From the NCBI GenBank assembly GCA_021732845.1, contig JAKFUF010000037.1, positions 1 to 64,000 of the forward strand: a stretch of 64,000 bases of DNA, read 5' to 3'. This document shows positions 34,941 to 43,331 of this stretch, piece by piece. The DNA comes from Planctomycetaceae bacterium (GTDB lineage Bacteria; Planctomycetota; Planctomycetia; Planctomycetales; Planctomycetaceae). The notes under the pieces are model-generated. The model was given only the letters and a program-made list of their open reading frames with translations, had not been told where the DNA came from and did no database searches. Every line of letters starts with the position of its first letter. Positions within the stretch are counted from its first letter, which is position 1. A program made the position numbers and the translations under genes.

Positions 34941-34970
34941 CGCGGTGCCATTGAGGCAAGCCCTGCAAGC

Positions 34971-35942
34971 ATGTCCGGCACGGCTGCCGAAAGTCCTCCG
35001 CCATCTGGCACCTTCCTGGCTGCGGCCGCAGCCCGGCCTGAATCCAAAACTCTGTCGCAGACGATTCGAGCCCGCACCATCGACCTGGTGGCGATGAGTC
35101 TGGTGCTGATCGTCAGCCTGGCAGCCGGCCGGCAGGTGCTCGAATGGTGGCGTGAGGACGGCATTCCCGTCACGGCGCGGCCCACCGCCATTCCGTGGGG
35201 CGAAGGTGGCGTCCCAGTGTCGATGGAGTTTGGCGAGTCGGCCTTCTCCATGCTGCGGCAAACCGTGCAGGGCGACGCCCGCGAAGCGCTCAGTGAGATG
35301 GTCAAACGCTGCGGTGAAGCTGCAGCCAATGCACGAGAGCCCGTTGAGCCACCGCTGAAGGCAGAGTTGGATTTGCTGGAGCGGTTGAGCCTGGAGCAGC
35401 CGCCATCTTCGGTGGCGGAAGCCACGCGCGACTGGCGCGTCTGCCGCCTGCCCGACATGATGCAGTTGACCGTGGGAATCCGCCGGTTTCCCGCCAACCC
35501 GCCCGATGCGGCGGGTCGGTGGCGTGTGGTATGCTGGGCGTGGCTCATGCGGGCGGGGGAGCGGGAGTGGTCGCTGTATGTGTGCAGCCCCACGTCGCAG
35601 CCACGGCCGATCGCGGGGATTGATCAGTTGCCGCTGCCCAAAGGCTGCCGGCAGGTTCTGTCGCTGCGGGAGGAGCGCGGAGGGATCCTGGCGGCGTTCG
35701 TGGGCGAGTTGACGCCGGAAGAATGTCGGAAGTCTTTCGACCGGGAGTTCGCGGCGCTGGGTTGGAAGAGTAGCGGGTGGCACGTCGTCGACGGCGCGTG
35801 GCTCACGCGGTATCGGAAGACGAGCGAAGCGGAGGCAACGGAACCAAACCCAGAAACGACGGCACAGACAAATGCCGCCGCCGACGTCCAATTTCATCTC
35901 GAAGGCAACGGAGTCTCCGGCGTCGTCAGCGTCATCCCGTAA
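34971..35942 (+). CDS. Tad-locus single-pass membrane protein of unknown function
   Basis: A 323-residue protein with a proline/alanine-rich N-terminus, one membrane segment at about 38-52 (LVAMSLVLIVSLAAGRQVLEWW) and a 260-residue extracytoplasmic domain (VCRLPDMMQLTVGIRRFPA, WRVVCWAWLMRAGEREWSLY). It has no recognised family. The ATG at 34971 is preferred; a TTG at 34854 would translate the palindromic element at 34868-34940 in frame, which looks accidental. Its position between TadE-like and CpaB genes suggests an accessory pilus component. Confidence 0.75.
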   Translation: MSGTAAESPPPSGTFLAAAAARPESKTLSQTIRARTIDLVAMSLVLIVSLAAGRQVLEWWREDGIPVTARPTAIPWGEGGVPVSMEFGESAFSMLRQTVQGDAREALSEMVKRCGEAAANAREPVEPPLKAELDLLERLSLEQPPSSVAEATRDWRVCRLPDMMQLTVGIRRFPANPPDAAGRWRVVCWAWLMRAGEREWSLYVCSPTSQPRPIAGIDQLPLPKGCRQVLSLREERGGILAAFVGELTPEECRKSFDREFAALGWKSSGWHVVDGAWLTRYRKTSEAEATEPNPETTAQTNAAADVQFHLEGNGVSGVVSVIP

Positions 35943-35944
35943 GG

Positions 35945-36084
35945 GCATTTTCGATTTTCGATTGAGGATTTTCGATTGGCTGTTGGCGACGACCGCTCAT
36001 AACGCCTACGAAAACTATCCCTTCGAAGAGCCAAAGATGCCGAACCTTTTCAATCGAAAATCACAAATCGAAAATCGAAAATCA
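35945..36084. repeat. TCGAAAATC-arm inverted repeat
   Basis: The left arm is TTTTCGATTTTCGATTGAGG then ATTTTCGATTGG. The right arm is CAATCGAAAATCACAAATCG then AAAATCGAAAATCAC. A 70-base unique loop lies between. The same design occurs at 39172-39290, and single arms occur at 8589, 13241 and 46966. It ends 13 bases before the cpaB start. Confidence 0.75.
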
Positions 36085-36097
36085 CGCAGGGGTCACG

Positions 36098-36853
36098 ATG
36101 AAGGGCATGATGGGGGTCTGGATCGCGCTGTTGCTCGGCGTGGTCGGCGCGTTCTGCAACTGGTTTTACATTGCCGAGCAGGCGCGGCAGTTTGAAAAGA
36201 CGGAATTTATCCAGATTTCCAGCAATCGTCCGCTCAACCCGGGCGACAAGTTCTCAGAATCGGATTTCGTACCGCTGCCCGTGCCGACGTTCGCCAAGGG
36301 CACGCTGGAGAAATCGGCGGTGCTGTATTCCGACCGGAAGACGGCCGTCGGACTGGTCGCGCCGCATGGCTTCCTGGAGGGCGACATCCTGATGCAAAAG
36401 GATCTGGAACAGCCGCCGCCGTCCGATGTCAAAGCGAAGCTGGGTCCGGACGAAGTGCTGATGATCGTTCCGATTGATTCACGCGTCATGGTGCCCCGGC
36501 TGATCCAGGCGGACGACTACGTTTCATTTGTGATCCCCAACCTGCCGCCGACGCCCACGCCGGCCGATGTCCCAAATGCGCCGAAGCCACTGACCAACAT
36601 CCCGTCGGGCGGTGTCTCCCGGAGGATCGGTCCCTACCGCGTGGTCTCCATGGGCGACCGGTTGGGAACGTCAGAAAAGGCCCGCGTCGTCGGCACCGGC
36701 ACCACTCAGGAAAACCTGATGGGCATCGCCATCAAGATCCAGGCGGATGGCTCGCTCGACAAACCGGGCCAGGAACTGTCGGAAGTCTTTCGGCTGACCA
36801 ACTTCAACCAGGTCCAGGTGCTGCTGCACCCGGCACCCCCAAAGAAGCGCTGA
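36098..36853 (+). CDS. cpaB: Flp pilus assembly protein CpaB/RcpC
   Basis: A 251-residue protein with an N-terminal membrane anchor (MMGVWIALLLGVVGAFCNWF), then a periplasmic SAF-like domain (PLNPGDKFSESDFVPLPVP, LVAPHGFLEGDILMQKDLEQ) and a beta-rich C-terminal part (RVVGTGTTQENLMGIAIKIQ). CpaB/RcpC is an inner-membrane or periplasmic component that normally works with the secretin RcpA/CpaC; no secretin gene is visible in this window. The ATG follows a GGGGTCACG sequence, a weak ribosome-binding site. Confidence 0.85.
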   Translation: MKGMMGVWIALLLGVVGAFCNWFYIAEQARQFEKTEFIQISSNRPLNPGDKFSESDFVPLPVPTFAKGTLEKSAVLYSDRKTAVGLVAPHGFLEGDILMQKDLEQPPPSDVKAKLGPDEVLMIVPIDSRVMVPRLIQADDYVSFVIPNLPPTPTPADVPNAPKPLTNIPSGGVSRRIGPYRVVSMGDRLGTSEKARVVGTGTTQENLMGIAIKIQADGSLDKPGQELSEVFRLTNFNQVQVLLHPAPPKKR

Positions 36854-36961
36854 CGTTGACGGCGCGGATCAAATTGTCCGGCGACTCCCATGGGGGGCGA
36901 ACAATGACTTGTGCAACAATTGCTGTCCGTTTCAAGGTGTTAATCGAAGGCCGAATCTAGA

Positions 36962-37086
36962 TTACGAGAAGGGAAACCACGAATTTTCACGAATAAGGCG
37001 AATGACACGAATGGCAACGAAATGGGTCCCATGACCCGCGGTGTCAAGCCGGTTGAGCATTCGTGAAATTCGTGAAATTCGTGGTC
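36962..37086 (+). repeat. CACGAAT-arm inverted repeat, copy 5
   Basis: The left arm is ACCACGAATTTTCACGAATA then AGGCGAATGACACGAATGG. The right arm is CATTCGTGAAATTCGTGAAA then TTCGTGGT. Centre GTCCCATGACCCGCG and flank ACGAGAAGGG match the copy at 4199. The 36854-37234 gap between cpaB and the motor gene holds this element, one AGGAT arm and an ATTTGTC array, with no gene. Confidence 0.8.
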
Positions 37087-37144
37087 AAATTTCTGACCTT
37101 CCGGTCCAGTCGCTGTGCTGCCGGACCAGCAGACATGACCAACA

Positions 37145-37221
37145 GCATCCTTTTCAATCCTTTCGTATCCTGTCCAAAACTTCCTTGTAACTCCTCCCCG
37201 CATTTGTCATTTGTCATTTGG
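37145..37221. repeat. AGGAT arm (inverse) plus ATTTGTC array
   Basis: GCATCCTTTTCAATCCTTTC then GTATCCTGTCC matches the right arm of the AGGAT elements at 6213 and 13416. Three tandem CATTTGTCATTTGTCATTTG words (37202-37221) are the inverse of the ATGACAA array at 8528. Both are single arms here. Confidence 0.6.
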
Positions 37222-37234
37222 GCTTCCCCTTCCC

Positions 37235-39163
37235 ATGAAGATCTGGTTCAACAAAGTCCATGACAGCCGCCGGGCGCTGGTCGAGGTCGAGGCCGATGAG
37301 ATTCACATTGGCCGGGACTCGACGAACACCGTCGTGCTGCAGAGCCCGCTGGTCTCCAAGAAGCACGCCATCGTGCGGCGGCAGAATGGTGCGTTGACGC
37401 TGGAAAACGTCGGCATCAACGGCTGCATGGTGGGGGACCTGGAGGTTTTTGGCGGCCAGACGACGCAGTTCCCGCCGGGCACGCAGGTCCGCATCTGGCC
37501 CTACACGCTGACGTTTGAGACCGAGACCGCCTCCGCCATCACCCGCGTGCAGCTCGAAGCGCACCTGCGGTCAATCATGGCGGACCTGGAGCTGCGGATT
37601 CACAAGAAACTGCTGGAGCGGCTGGACCTGTACGAACTGGAAAGCAACCGCCTGGGCAACGCCGAAAGCATCCTGCTGCTGGAAAACAACATTGAGGACA
37701 TCTGCCGCGAATTGCGGCTGTTCGGCGGCGAGAACGACTCGCTGCTGGAAGAGGTGACCGGCCTCACGCTGCGCGACCACGTGATCAACCAGTTGATCCT
37801 CGAGAGCAACACCGCCAACATCGATCAAGTTACGGCGCGGACGCACAACGAGTTCGACATTCCGGCCACGCTCGTGCCCGAACGCGAAACCGAACTGCAC
37901 AATCTGCTGCACTTCCTCCGCGAGCGGCTGCAGTTGAATTCGCAGCCGGATCTCAGCGGCCAGATCCAGCAGGTGGAAAACAACTTCACGGCGGTCTTCC
38001 CGCTGGTCCGCCCGCACCTGCACAAAGAGCTGCGCAAATATCTAATCCTGAGAACGCTGAAAAAAGATCTCAAGGACACCGTGTTTGGTTTCGGCCCGCT
38101 GCAGGATCTGCTGCGGGCCCCCACCATCACGGAAATCATGGTGGTCCAGAGCGACCGGATTTTTGTGGAGCGGGAAGGTGTGCTGGAGCTGTCGGGGCGG
38201 CGGTTCATCTCCGACAAGGTGACCGAGTCGATCATCGAACGCATCGTGGCTCAGGTCGGCCGCCGCATCGACAAGAGCCAGCCCCTGGTCGACGCCCGAC
38301 TTGCCGACGGCTCCCGCGTCAACGCCATCATCCCCCCGCTGGCGGTCAGCGGCCCGTGCCTGACGATCCGCAAATTTCCCGCCCACCGCTACACGATGGA
38401 CGACCTGGTGGAACTGGGCAGCATGACCCCTTCGGCCGCCATGTTCCTGCGGGCCTGTGTCATCGACAAGAAGAATATCCTGGTGAGCGGCGGCACCGGC
38501 ACCGGCAAGACCACCATGCTCAATGTGCTGTCCAGTTTCATTCCGCACAAGGAACGGGTCGTCACCATTGAGGACACGACCGAACTGCAGTTGCACCAGG
38601 AACACGTGGTGACGCTGGAATCGAAGCAGGCCAATGTTGAAGGTGCGGGGGCCTACACGATCCGCGACCTGGTGAAAAACGCGCTGCGGATGCGTCCCGA
38701 CCGGATCATCGTCGGCGAATGCCGTTCGGGCGAAGCCTTGGACATGCTGCAGGCGATGAACACCGGCCACGACGGTTCCATGACCACGGTGCATGCCAAC
38801 AGTTCCGAAGAGGTCATCAAACGTCTGGAAGTGCTGGTGCTGATGGCCGCCCCCCTGCCGGTCGTCTCCATCCACCGGCAGATCGCCTCGGCGATCAACC
38901 TCGTGGTCCAAATCACCCGCCTGCCTGGCGGCAAACGCCGCGTGACGCAGATCTCGGAAATCGCTGGCTACGACCAGGAGCGCAGCGAACTGGTCATCCA
39001 TGACATCTACAACTACCGCGACGGCCAGATGCTCCGGCCAACGGGCTATCTGCCGACGTTCGTGGAGTCGCTGATGGCCAAGAACCTGCTGCAGTTGGAG
39101 TTCCTGTACGGGAAGACGGAGACCCCGCCGGGGGCCGAGAATGGAGCGGTGCGAAGACGGTGA
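37235..39163 (+). CDS. tadA: FHA domain-CpaF/TadA secretion ATPase fusion
   Basis: A 642-residue protein. Residues about 1-95 are a forkhead-associated phosphothreonine-binding domain (EIHIGRDSTNTVVLQSPLVS, KKHAIV, NVGINGCMVG). After a 130-residue helical linker comes the CpaF/TadA ATPase. Walker A is SGGTGTGKTTML (about 416-427), followed by VTIEDTTELQL, Walker B RPDRIIVGECRSGEAL and the His box TTVHANSSEEV. It powers Flp pilus assembly from the cytoplasmic face with TadB and TadC. The FHA fusion implies control by Ser/Thr phosphorylation. The ATG at 37235 follows a word array; no strong ribosome-binding site is seen. Confidence 0.94.
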   Translation: MKIWFNKVHDSRRALVEVEADEIHIGRDSTNTVVLQSPLVSKKHAIVRRQNGALTLENVGINGCMVGDLEVFGGQTTQFPPGTQVRIWPYTLTFETETASAITRVQLEAHLRSIMADLELRIHKKLLERLDLYELESNRLGNAESILLLENNIEDICRELRLFGGENDSLLEEVTGLTLRDHVINQLILESNTANIDQVTARTHNEFDIPATLVPERETELHNLLHFLRERLQLNSQPDLSGQIQQVENNFTAVFPLVRPHLHKELRKYLILRTLKKDLKDTVFGFGPLQDLLRAPTITEIMVVQSDRIFVEREGVLELSGRRFISDKVTESIIERIVAQVGRRIDKSQPLVDARLADGSRVNAIIPPLAVSGPCLTIRKFPAHRYTMDDLVELGSMTPSAAMFLRACVIDKKNILVSGGTGTGKTTMLNVLSSFIPHKERVVTIEDTTELQLHQEHVVTLESKQANVEGAGAYTIRDLVKNALRMRPDRIIVGECRSGEALDMLQAMNTGHDGSMTTVHANSSEEVIKRLEVLVLMAAPLPVVSIHRQIASAINLVVQITRLPGGKRRVTQISEIAGYDQERSELVIHDIYNYRDGQMLRPTGYLPTFVESLMAKNLLQLEFLYGKTETPPGAENGAVRRR

Positions 39164-39171
39164 GGCGCGGC

Positions 39172-39290
39172 ATTTTCGGTTTTCGATTGAAAGGTTGTAG
39201 TTGGGGGGACGCCAAGGATTGGAAACTGACCGGTTTTTGATTCGATCTGGCTACCAATGAGAATTCGAAAATCAAAAATCGAAAATGACT
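39172..39290. repeat. TCGAAAATC-arm inverted repeat overlapping a start codon
   Basis: The left arm is CATTTTCGGTTTTCGATTGA. The right arm is ATTCGAAAATCAAAAATCGA then AAATGAC. The right arm lies inside the next gene and encodes its first residues (RIRKSKIEN). Confidence 0.7.
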
Positions 39291-40306
39291 ACGACAGTCC
39301 GTGGAAAGATGTGCTGGATGTGCTCCTGGAGCCGTTCATCGAGTTCTTCTTTCCGCTTGTTCACAAGGAGATTGATTGGAAACGCGGTGTGGAGTCGCTG
39401 GAGCAGGAACTGCGTCAGATCTTGCGGGCAGCGAATCAGGGAAAGCGGGTCGTGGACAAGCTGGTCCGCGTCCACACGCATGCCGGCGAAGCCCTGGTCG
39501 TCCTGATTCACATCGAAATCCAATGCCAGTACGAAGCGGACTTTCCACGGCGGATGTTCACCTGCCACTACCGACTGTTTGACAAATATGGAACATGGCC
39601 GGTCAACCTGGTGTTGTTCGGCGACGACCGGCCGAAGTGGAATCCACGAGAGTTCGAAGCGGGACAATGGGGTTGTGGTGTAAAATTCTGGTACCCAACC
39701 GCGAAACTGCTGGACTATGAAGACCACAGAGACAAGTTGGCGGACGAGATGAACCCGATGGCGTCCATGGTGCTGGCGCATCTCGTCTCGCGCGAGACAA
39801 GAGGTGCCCCCGAAGAGCGACAAGCGGCGAAGCTGAAGCTGGTCAAAGGTCTCTATCGCGCAGGATGGACAAAAAAGACGATCCTGTGTCTCTATCACGT
39901 GATTGACTGGATGCTGGACCTGCCCAAGGAATTGGAACTTCAGTTTCTGAATGAGGTGCAGAAGTTCGAGGAGCAGAAAAACATGCGATACGTGTCGAGT
40001 GCGGAACGGATTGGCGTCGAACGTGGGATGGAACTGGGACGACAGGAAGGAATTCAAAGAGGACGGCAGGAAGAAAGGCAGGAAGCAGAGGAGCGTGAGC
40101 GGAAGACTCTCTGTGTTTCAATTCAGACGATTCTCGAACTACGGTTTGACGAAGATGGTCTGTCGATCGCTCCTCAGGTGAAACAAATTCAGGAACTCGA
40201 TCGTCTCAGGGCGATTCATGCTCAACTGATTGCACGGGAGAGCTTCGCCAAGATCTGCACGGCACTGAAGGCGAAGCCTGCAAAAAAACCGCGAAAGACC
40301 GATTGA
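39257..40306 (+). CDS. Rpn family PD-(D/E)XK nuclease / putative transposase
   Basis: A 349-residue protein of the Rpn (recombination-promoting nuclease, formerly PDDEXK transposase-like) family. The N-terminal DYDSPWKDVLDVLLEPFIEF then FFPLVHKEIDW is the usual opening, and VLIHIEIQCQYEADFPRRMF contains the E-x-Q of the PD-(D/E)XK core. The C-terminus is a charged helical region (RQEGIQRGRQEERQEAEERE). The only start that keeps DYDSPW is the ATG at 39257, so the leading residues come from a TCGAAAATC repeat arm. It interrupts the tadA-tadB gene order and is probably an acquired gene unrelated to pili. Confidence 0.85.
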   Translation: MRIRKSKIENDYDSPWKDVLDVLLEPFIEFFFPLVHKEIDWKRGVESLEQELRQILRAANQGKRVVDKLVRVHTHAGEALVVLIHIEIQCQYEADFPRRMFTCHYRLFDKYGTWPVNLVLFGDDRPKWNPREFEAGQWGCGVKFWYPTAKLLDYEDHRDKLADEMNPMASMVLAHLVSRETRGAPEERQAAKLKLVKGLYRAGWTKKTILCLYHVIDWMLDLPKELELQFLNEVQKFEEQKNMRYVSSAERIGVERGMELGRQEGIQRGRQEERQEAEERERKTLCVSIQTILELRFDEDGLSIAPQVKQIQELDRLRAIHAQLIARESFAKICTALKAKPAKKPRKTD

Positions 40307-40370
40307 TCACCGTGCTGGCGACACTTCAAGACGCAATCCGATCCCAGAGTCATTTGCCACATCTCCAGCC

Positions 40371-41222
40371 ATGACCATCAACCCCCTCATCGTGTCCGGA
40401 ATCGCCCTCGTGGGCAGCGCCGTGGGGCTGTTGGCCTGGTCGGCGGACGAGTATTACCAGCAGGGTCTGGAACTGGTCGAGCGGGATTTGAAGGAGAAGC
40501 TCCGCCGCCTGCGGATGTCGACCAAGCGGTTGCGGAAGTGGCTCGTCGCCTGGACCGTTGCCGTGCTGGCGACCCTGGTCGCCTTCATCCTGGCGGGCGC
40601 GATCTCGCTGGGAATTCTGTTTGCGGTGTTGATGTGCTGCGGTCCGTGGTACGTCATCCGCCGCATGGCGGAGAAGCGGCAGCAGCAGATCGAAGACCAG
40701 TTGGCGGACGCGATGGTCTCGTTGTCCAGCGCCATCCGCGCCGGTCTGTCGCTGGGCCAGTCCCTGCAGATCCTGGCCGACCAGTGTCCCAAGCCAATCT
40801 CGCAGGAGTTCCAGCAGATGGTGGGCGAGTACCAGATGGGCAAGCCCCTGGAACGGGTGCTGCAGGAGGCGAAGGAGCGGCTCAAAAGCGAAAACTTCGC
40901 CCTCTTCGCCGCCGCCATGGAGGCCAGCCGCCAGAGCGGCGGGCGGCTCAATGAAACGGTCGAACGGATCGCCCATTCGGTCCTCGAACTGCAGCGGCTT
41001 GAACGCAAGATCATCTCGGAAACCGCCGAGGCCCGCACGTCGTCGCTGTACATGGCGCTCGCCCCGGTGGCAGTGCTGGCCATGTACTACTTTTTCCTCG
41101 ATCCCACCAACACCGAACGCCTGTTTACAACCGTGCCAGGACAACTGATGTTGTGTGCGTCACTGGTGCTGAACATCCTGTCTTATGTCTGGGCGCGGGC
41201 GATTTTGAATTCGGACATCTGA
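40371..41222 (+). CDS. tadB: Flp pilus assembly protein TadB
   Basis: A 283-residue integral membrane protein with a type II secretion F-like domain. Hydrophobic segments lie at about 5-22, 56-72 and 76-92 and in the C-terminal third (SLYMALAPVAVLAMYYFFLD, LMLCASLVLNILSYVWARAI). The cytoplasmic helical core includes LADAMVSLSSAIRAGLSLGQ and AAMEASRQSGGRLNETVERI, typical of TadB. With TadC it forms the inner-membrane platform driven by the CpaF ATPase. It is separated from that ATPase by the Rpn gene. Confidence 0.93.
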   Translation: MTINPLIVSGIALVGSAVGLLAWSADEYYQQGLELVERDLKEKLRRLRMSTKRLRKWLVAWTVAVLATLVAFILAGAISLGILFAVLMCCGPWYVIRRMAEKRQQQIEDQLADAMVSLSSAIRAGLSLGQSLQILADQCPKPISQEFQQMVGEYQMGKPLERVLQEAKERLKSENFALFAAAMEASRQSGGRLNETVERIAHSVLELQRLERKIISETAEARTSSLYMALAPVAVLAMYYFFLDPTNTERLFTTVPGQLMLCASLVLNILSYVWARAILNSDI

Positions 41223-41228
41223 GTTCAA

Positions 41229-41265
41229 CAATGCCCCAATGACCAATGAAACAATGACCAATGGA
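41229..41265. repeat. CAATGACC word array, single arm
   Basis: CAATGCCCCAATGACCAATG then AAACAATGACCAATGG. The last word (CCAATGG) contains the ATG start codon of tadC at 41261, so here the repeat serves as the translation start region and no separate Shine-Dalgarno sequence is visible. Confidence 0.7.
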
Positions 41266-42217
41266 TTTGACCGTACCAATGCTTGAACTCGTGGCCCAGG
41301 TCAACCCGGCGATTTATGCGCTGCCGGTCGTCGGTTGTCTGCTGGTGGGAACCGCGGTCACGTTGTTTCTTCTGACCGTCACGCGGGCGCTGCACACCGA
41401 GGATCTGGAGCAGGATCTGGCCTGGCGGTATGACATCAACCGCATCAACGAGCTGCGGAAACAGGACTTGCTGTTCCGCGTGTTTCAGCCACTGATACAA
41501 GGCTTCGCCCGCTTCAATCGCGGGGCCTTCGCGGAAACGCTGCCGGAAATTCATCGGGAGATTCAAGCCGCGGGACTCTCGCGATTCTGGACGGCCGAGG
41601 AGTATCTGGGCCGGCTGGAACTGCTGGCCCTGCTGATGGGGCCGGCTTATTTGTATGTCTGCGTGACCATCATGAGCTGGCCGGGCACGGTGATGGCCGC
41701 GGTGCTGACCGTGCTGACCGCGTACCTGCTGCGTCGCCGGTTGGCGTCGCAGGCGCGGCGGCGGCTGCTCCAAATCAAACGCCGGATGCCCTATCTGCTC
41801 GACCTGCTGACGCTGCTGATGGAGGCCGGCTCCACCTTTGTGCAGGCGCTGAAGGAGGGGGTCGATCAATTCGGGTCGCATGCCGTGGGGCAGGAGTTCG
41901 GGCGCGTGCTGGCCGAAATCAGCATGGGCAAGAGCCGCACCAACGCGCTGGAAGCAATGCGCGACCGTCTGAACGATGACGAGATCACCAGCATTGTCGG
42001 CTCGATCATCCAGGGAGAAATGCTGGGGACGCCGCTCGCGCGGCTGTTTCGCACCCAGGCCGACGTGCTCCGCATCAAGCGCACCCAGCGGGCGGAAACC
42101 ACGGCCGGCGAGGCCGGGGTCAAGATGCTCCTGCCGGCAATTCTGATCATGGCCTCCACCGTGATCATCATTCTCGGTCCGTTCATTCTGGCGTTCCTTT
42201 ACGAGCCATTGATGTAG
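41261..42217 (+). CDS. tadC: Flp pilus assembly protein TadC
   Basis: A 318-residue membrane protein with a T2SS F-like domain: a membrane segment near 14-34 (ALPVVGCLLVGTAVTLFLLT), two central segments (LLALLMGPAYLYVCVTIMSW), the conserved helical region MPYLLDLLTLLMEAGSTFVQ with EISMGKSRTNALEAMRDR, and a C-terminal segment (ILIMASTVIIILGPFILAFL). It pairs with TadB in the pilus platform. Its start codon lies inside a CAATGACC repeat word. Confidence 0.93.
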   Translation: MDLTVPMLELVAQVNPAIYALPVVGCLLVGTAVTLFLLTVTRALHTEDLEQDLAWRYDINRINELRKQDLLFRVFQPLIQGFARFNRGAFAETLPEIHREIQAAGLSRFWTAEEYLGRLELLALLMGPAYLYVCVTIMSWPGTVMAAVLTVLTAYLLRRRLASQARRRLLQIKRRMPYLLDLLTLLMEAGSTFVQALKEGVDQFGSHAVGQEFGRVLAEISMGKSRTNALEAMRDRLNDDEITSIVGSIIQGEMLGTPLARLFRTQADVLRIKRTQRAETTAGEAGVKMLLPAILIMASTVIIILGPFILAFLYEPLM

Positions 42218-42400
42218 ACTCACCTTGCTCCCGGAACACCGTGGACAGGTGCACCCGGGTGTTCTGGCATCAGGCAAACTGACACCACACTTTCGCTTTC
42301 CTGTGGCACATCGCGCGGACTCTCGCGTAGGATGGTGGTTCTTGTGTCTGTACTCTCAGCGGTTCCGTCCCTCACTCGCCGAATCGAACACCAACCGCCC

Positions 42401-43306
42401 ATGCCTTCTCGCGCACGCATCAGCATCACAACCGGCCCTGATCGGGGAAAGTTGTTCGAACTGCGGGACGAGCTGGTTCACATTGGCAAGGGGACCGACA
42501 ACCAGGTGGTCCTGTCCGACCCGTCGCTGGCCGACCACCAGGCAAGCATTGTGAGCCGCAACGGCCGCTATGCCATCTACACATCGGTGGCCGAGGGGAT
42601 TGAAGTCGAAGGCAATCCGATTCCACCGGAGCGCTGGGTGTGGCTGCCGACCGAGGCGAACATCCGCATCAGCCGCCGCACGATCTGCCAGTTCACCTCG
42701 ACCGAAGGCGACGACCGCCCCGGCGAAGCGGAAGGCGACCGGAACCGCCGCCCGGCCGAACCGCCGCCGATGCCGGGCGAGGATAAGCCACGCCGCGCTG
42801 AGGCGAAGACCAAGAAGACGGTGGCCCGCTTCATCACCGATGGCGTGGGCGATCCGCTGGTCAAACTCGGTGCTGACGGTCATCTGCCCGAACTGCGGCT
42901 CGACGCCGGCCGCGCCAGCGAGCAACGCGACAACACCCCGCGTCAGTCGAACCCCCTGCTGCTTGTCGGTGCCATCGCCGGCAGTTTTCTGCTGTCGATT
43001 CTCATGCTGCTGCTGGAGACGGAAACCAACAGCGAGCAGCTCGACAAGGCCGAGGCCCGCGTCCAGATTGAACGCTACTACGGCGACCCGGACGAGACGC
43101 CCGAGCCCTATCAGATGGCGCTCCGCCGGGCGCGGCTGGCGACATCCCGCCGCGACCGTGATGCCGAGCGGCTGGAGTACCAGCGCGTGCTCAAACTGCT
43201 GCGGGCCGAAGGTCATGAACGCCGCATCGCCGGGCTGACCGGCAATCGCCGCGGCCGCAGCGACAAGGAGCTGGAGGGGCTCATCGGCGTGCTGCTGGGA
43301 AACTGA
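42401..43306 (+). CDS. FHA domain membrane protein
   Basis: A 301-residue protein. The FHA domain at about 1-100 has LVHIGKGTDNQVVLSDPSLA then DHQASIVSRNG, followed by a proline- and charge-rich linker. One membrane segment lies at about 184-206 (LLLVGAIAGSFLLSILMLLL), and a helical C-terminal region follows (VQIERYYGDPDETPEPYQMA). It closes the Tad block and may bind a phosphorylated partner, possibly the other FHA-linked machinery; that is inference. The ATG at 42401 puts the FHA fold at the N-terminus, whereas an upstream GTG at 42332 adds an unrelated leader. Confidence 0.85.
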   Translation: MPSRARISITTGPDRGKLFELRDELVHIGKGTDNQVVLSDPSLADHQASIVSRNGRYAIYTSVAEGIEVEGNPIPPERWVWLPTEANIRISRRTICQFTSTEGDDRPGEAEGDRNRRPAEPPPMPGEDKPRRAEAKTKKTVARFITDGVGDPLVKLGADGHLPELRLDAGRASEQRDNTPRQSNPLLLVGAIAGSFLLSILMLLLETETNSEQLDKAEARVQIERYYGDPDETPEPYQMALRRARLATSRRDRDAERLEYQRVLKLLRAEGHERRIAGLTGNRRGRSDKELEGLIGVLLGN

Positions 43307-43331
43307 GCGGAGTCGCGTCCAGAATCCGCTT

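Noticed and set aside
39285-39506. Alternative start for the Rpn gene at the ATG at 39285
   Set aside because: This ATG is in another frame and would not encode the DYDSPW opening or the PD-(D/E)XK core.
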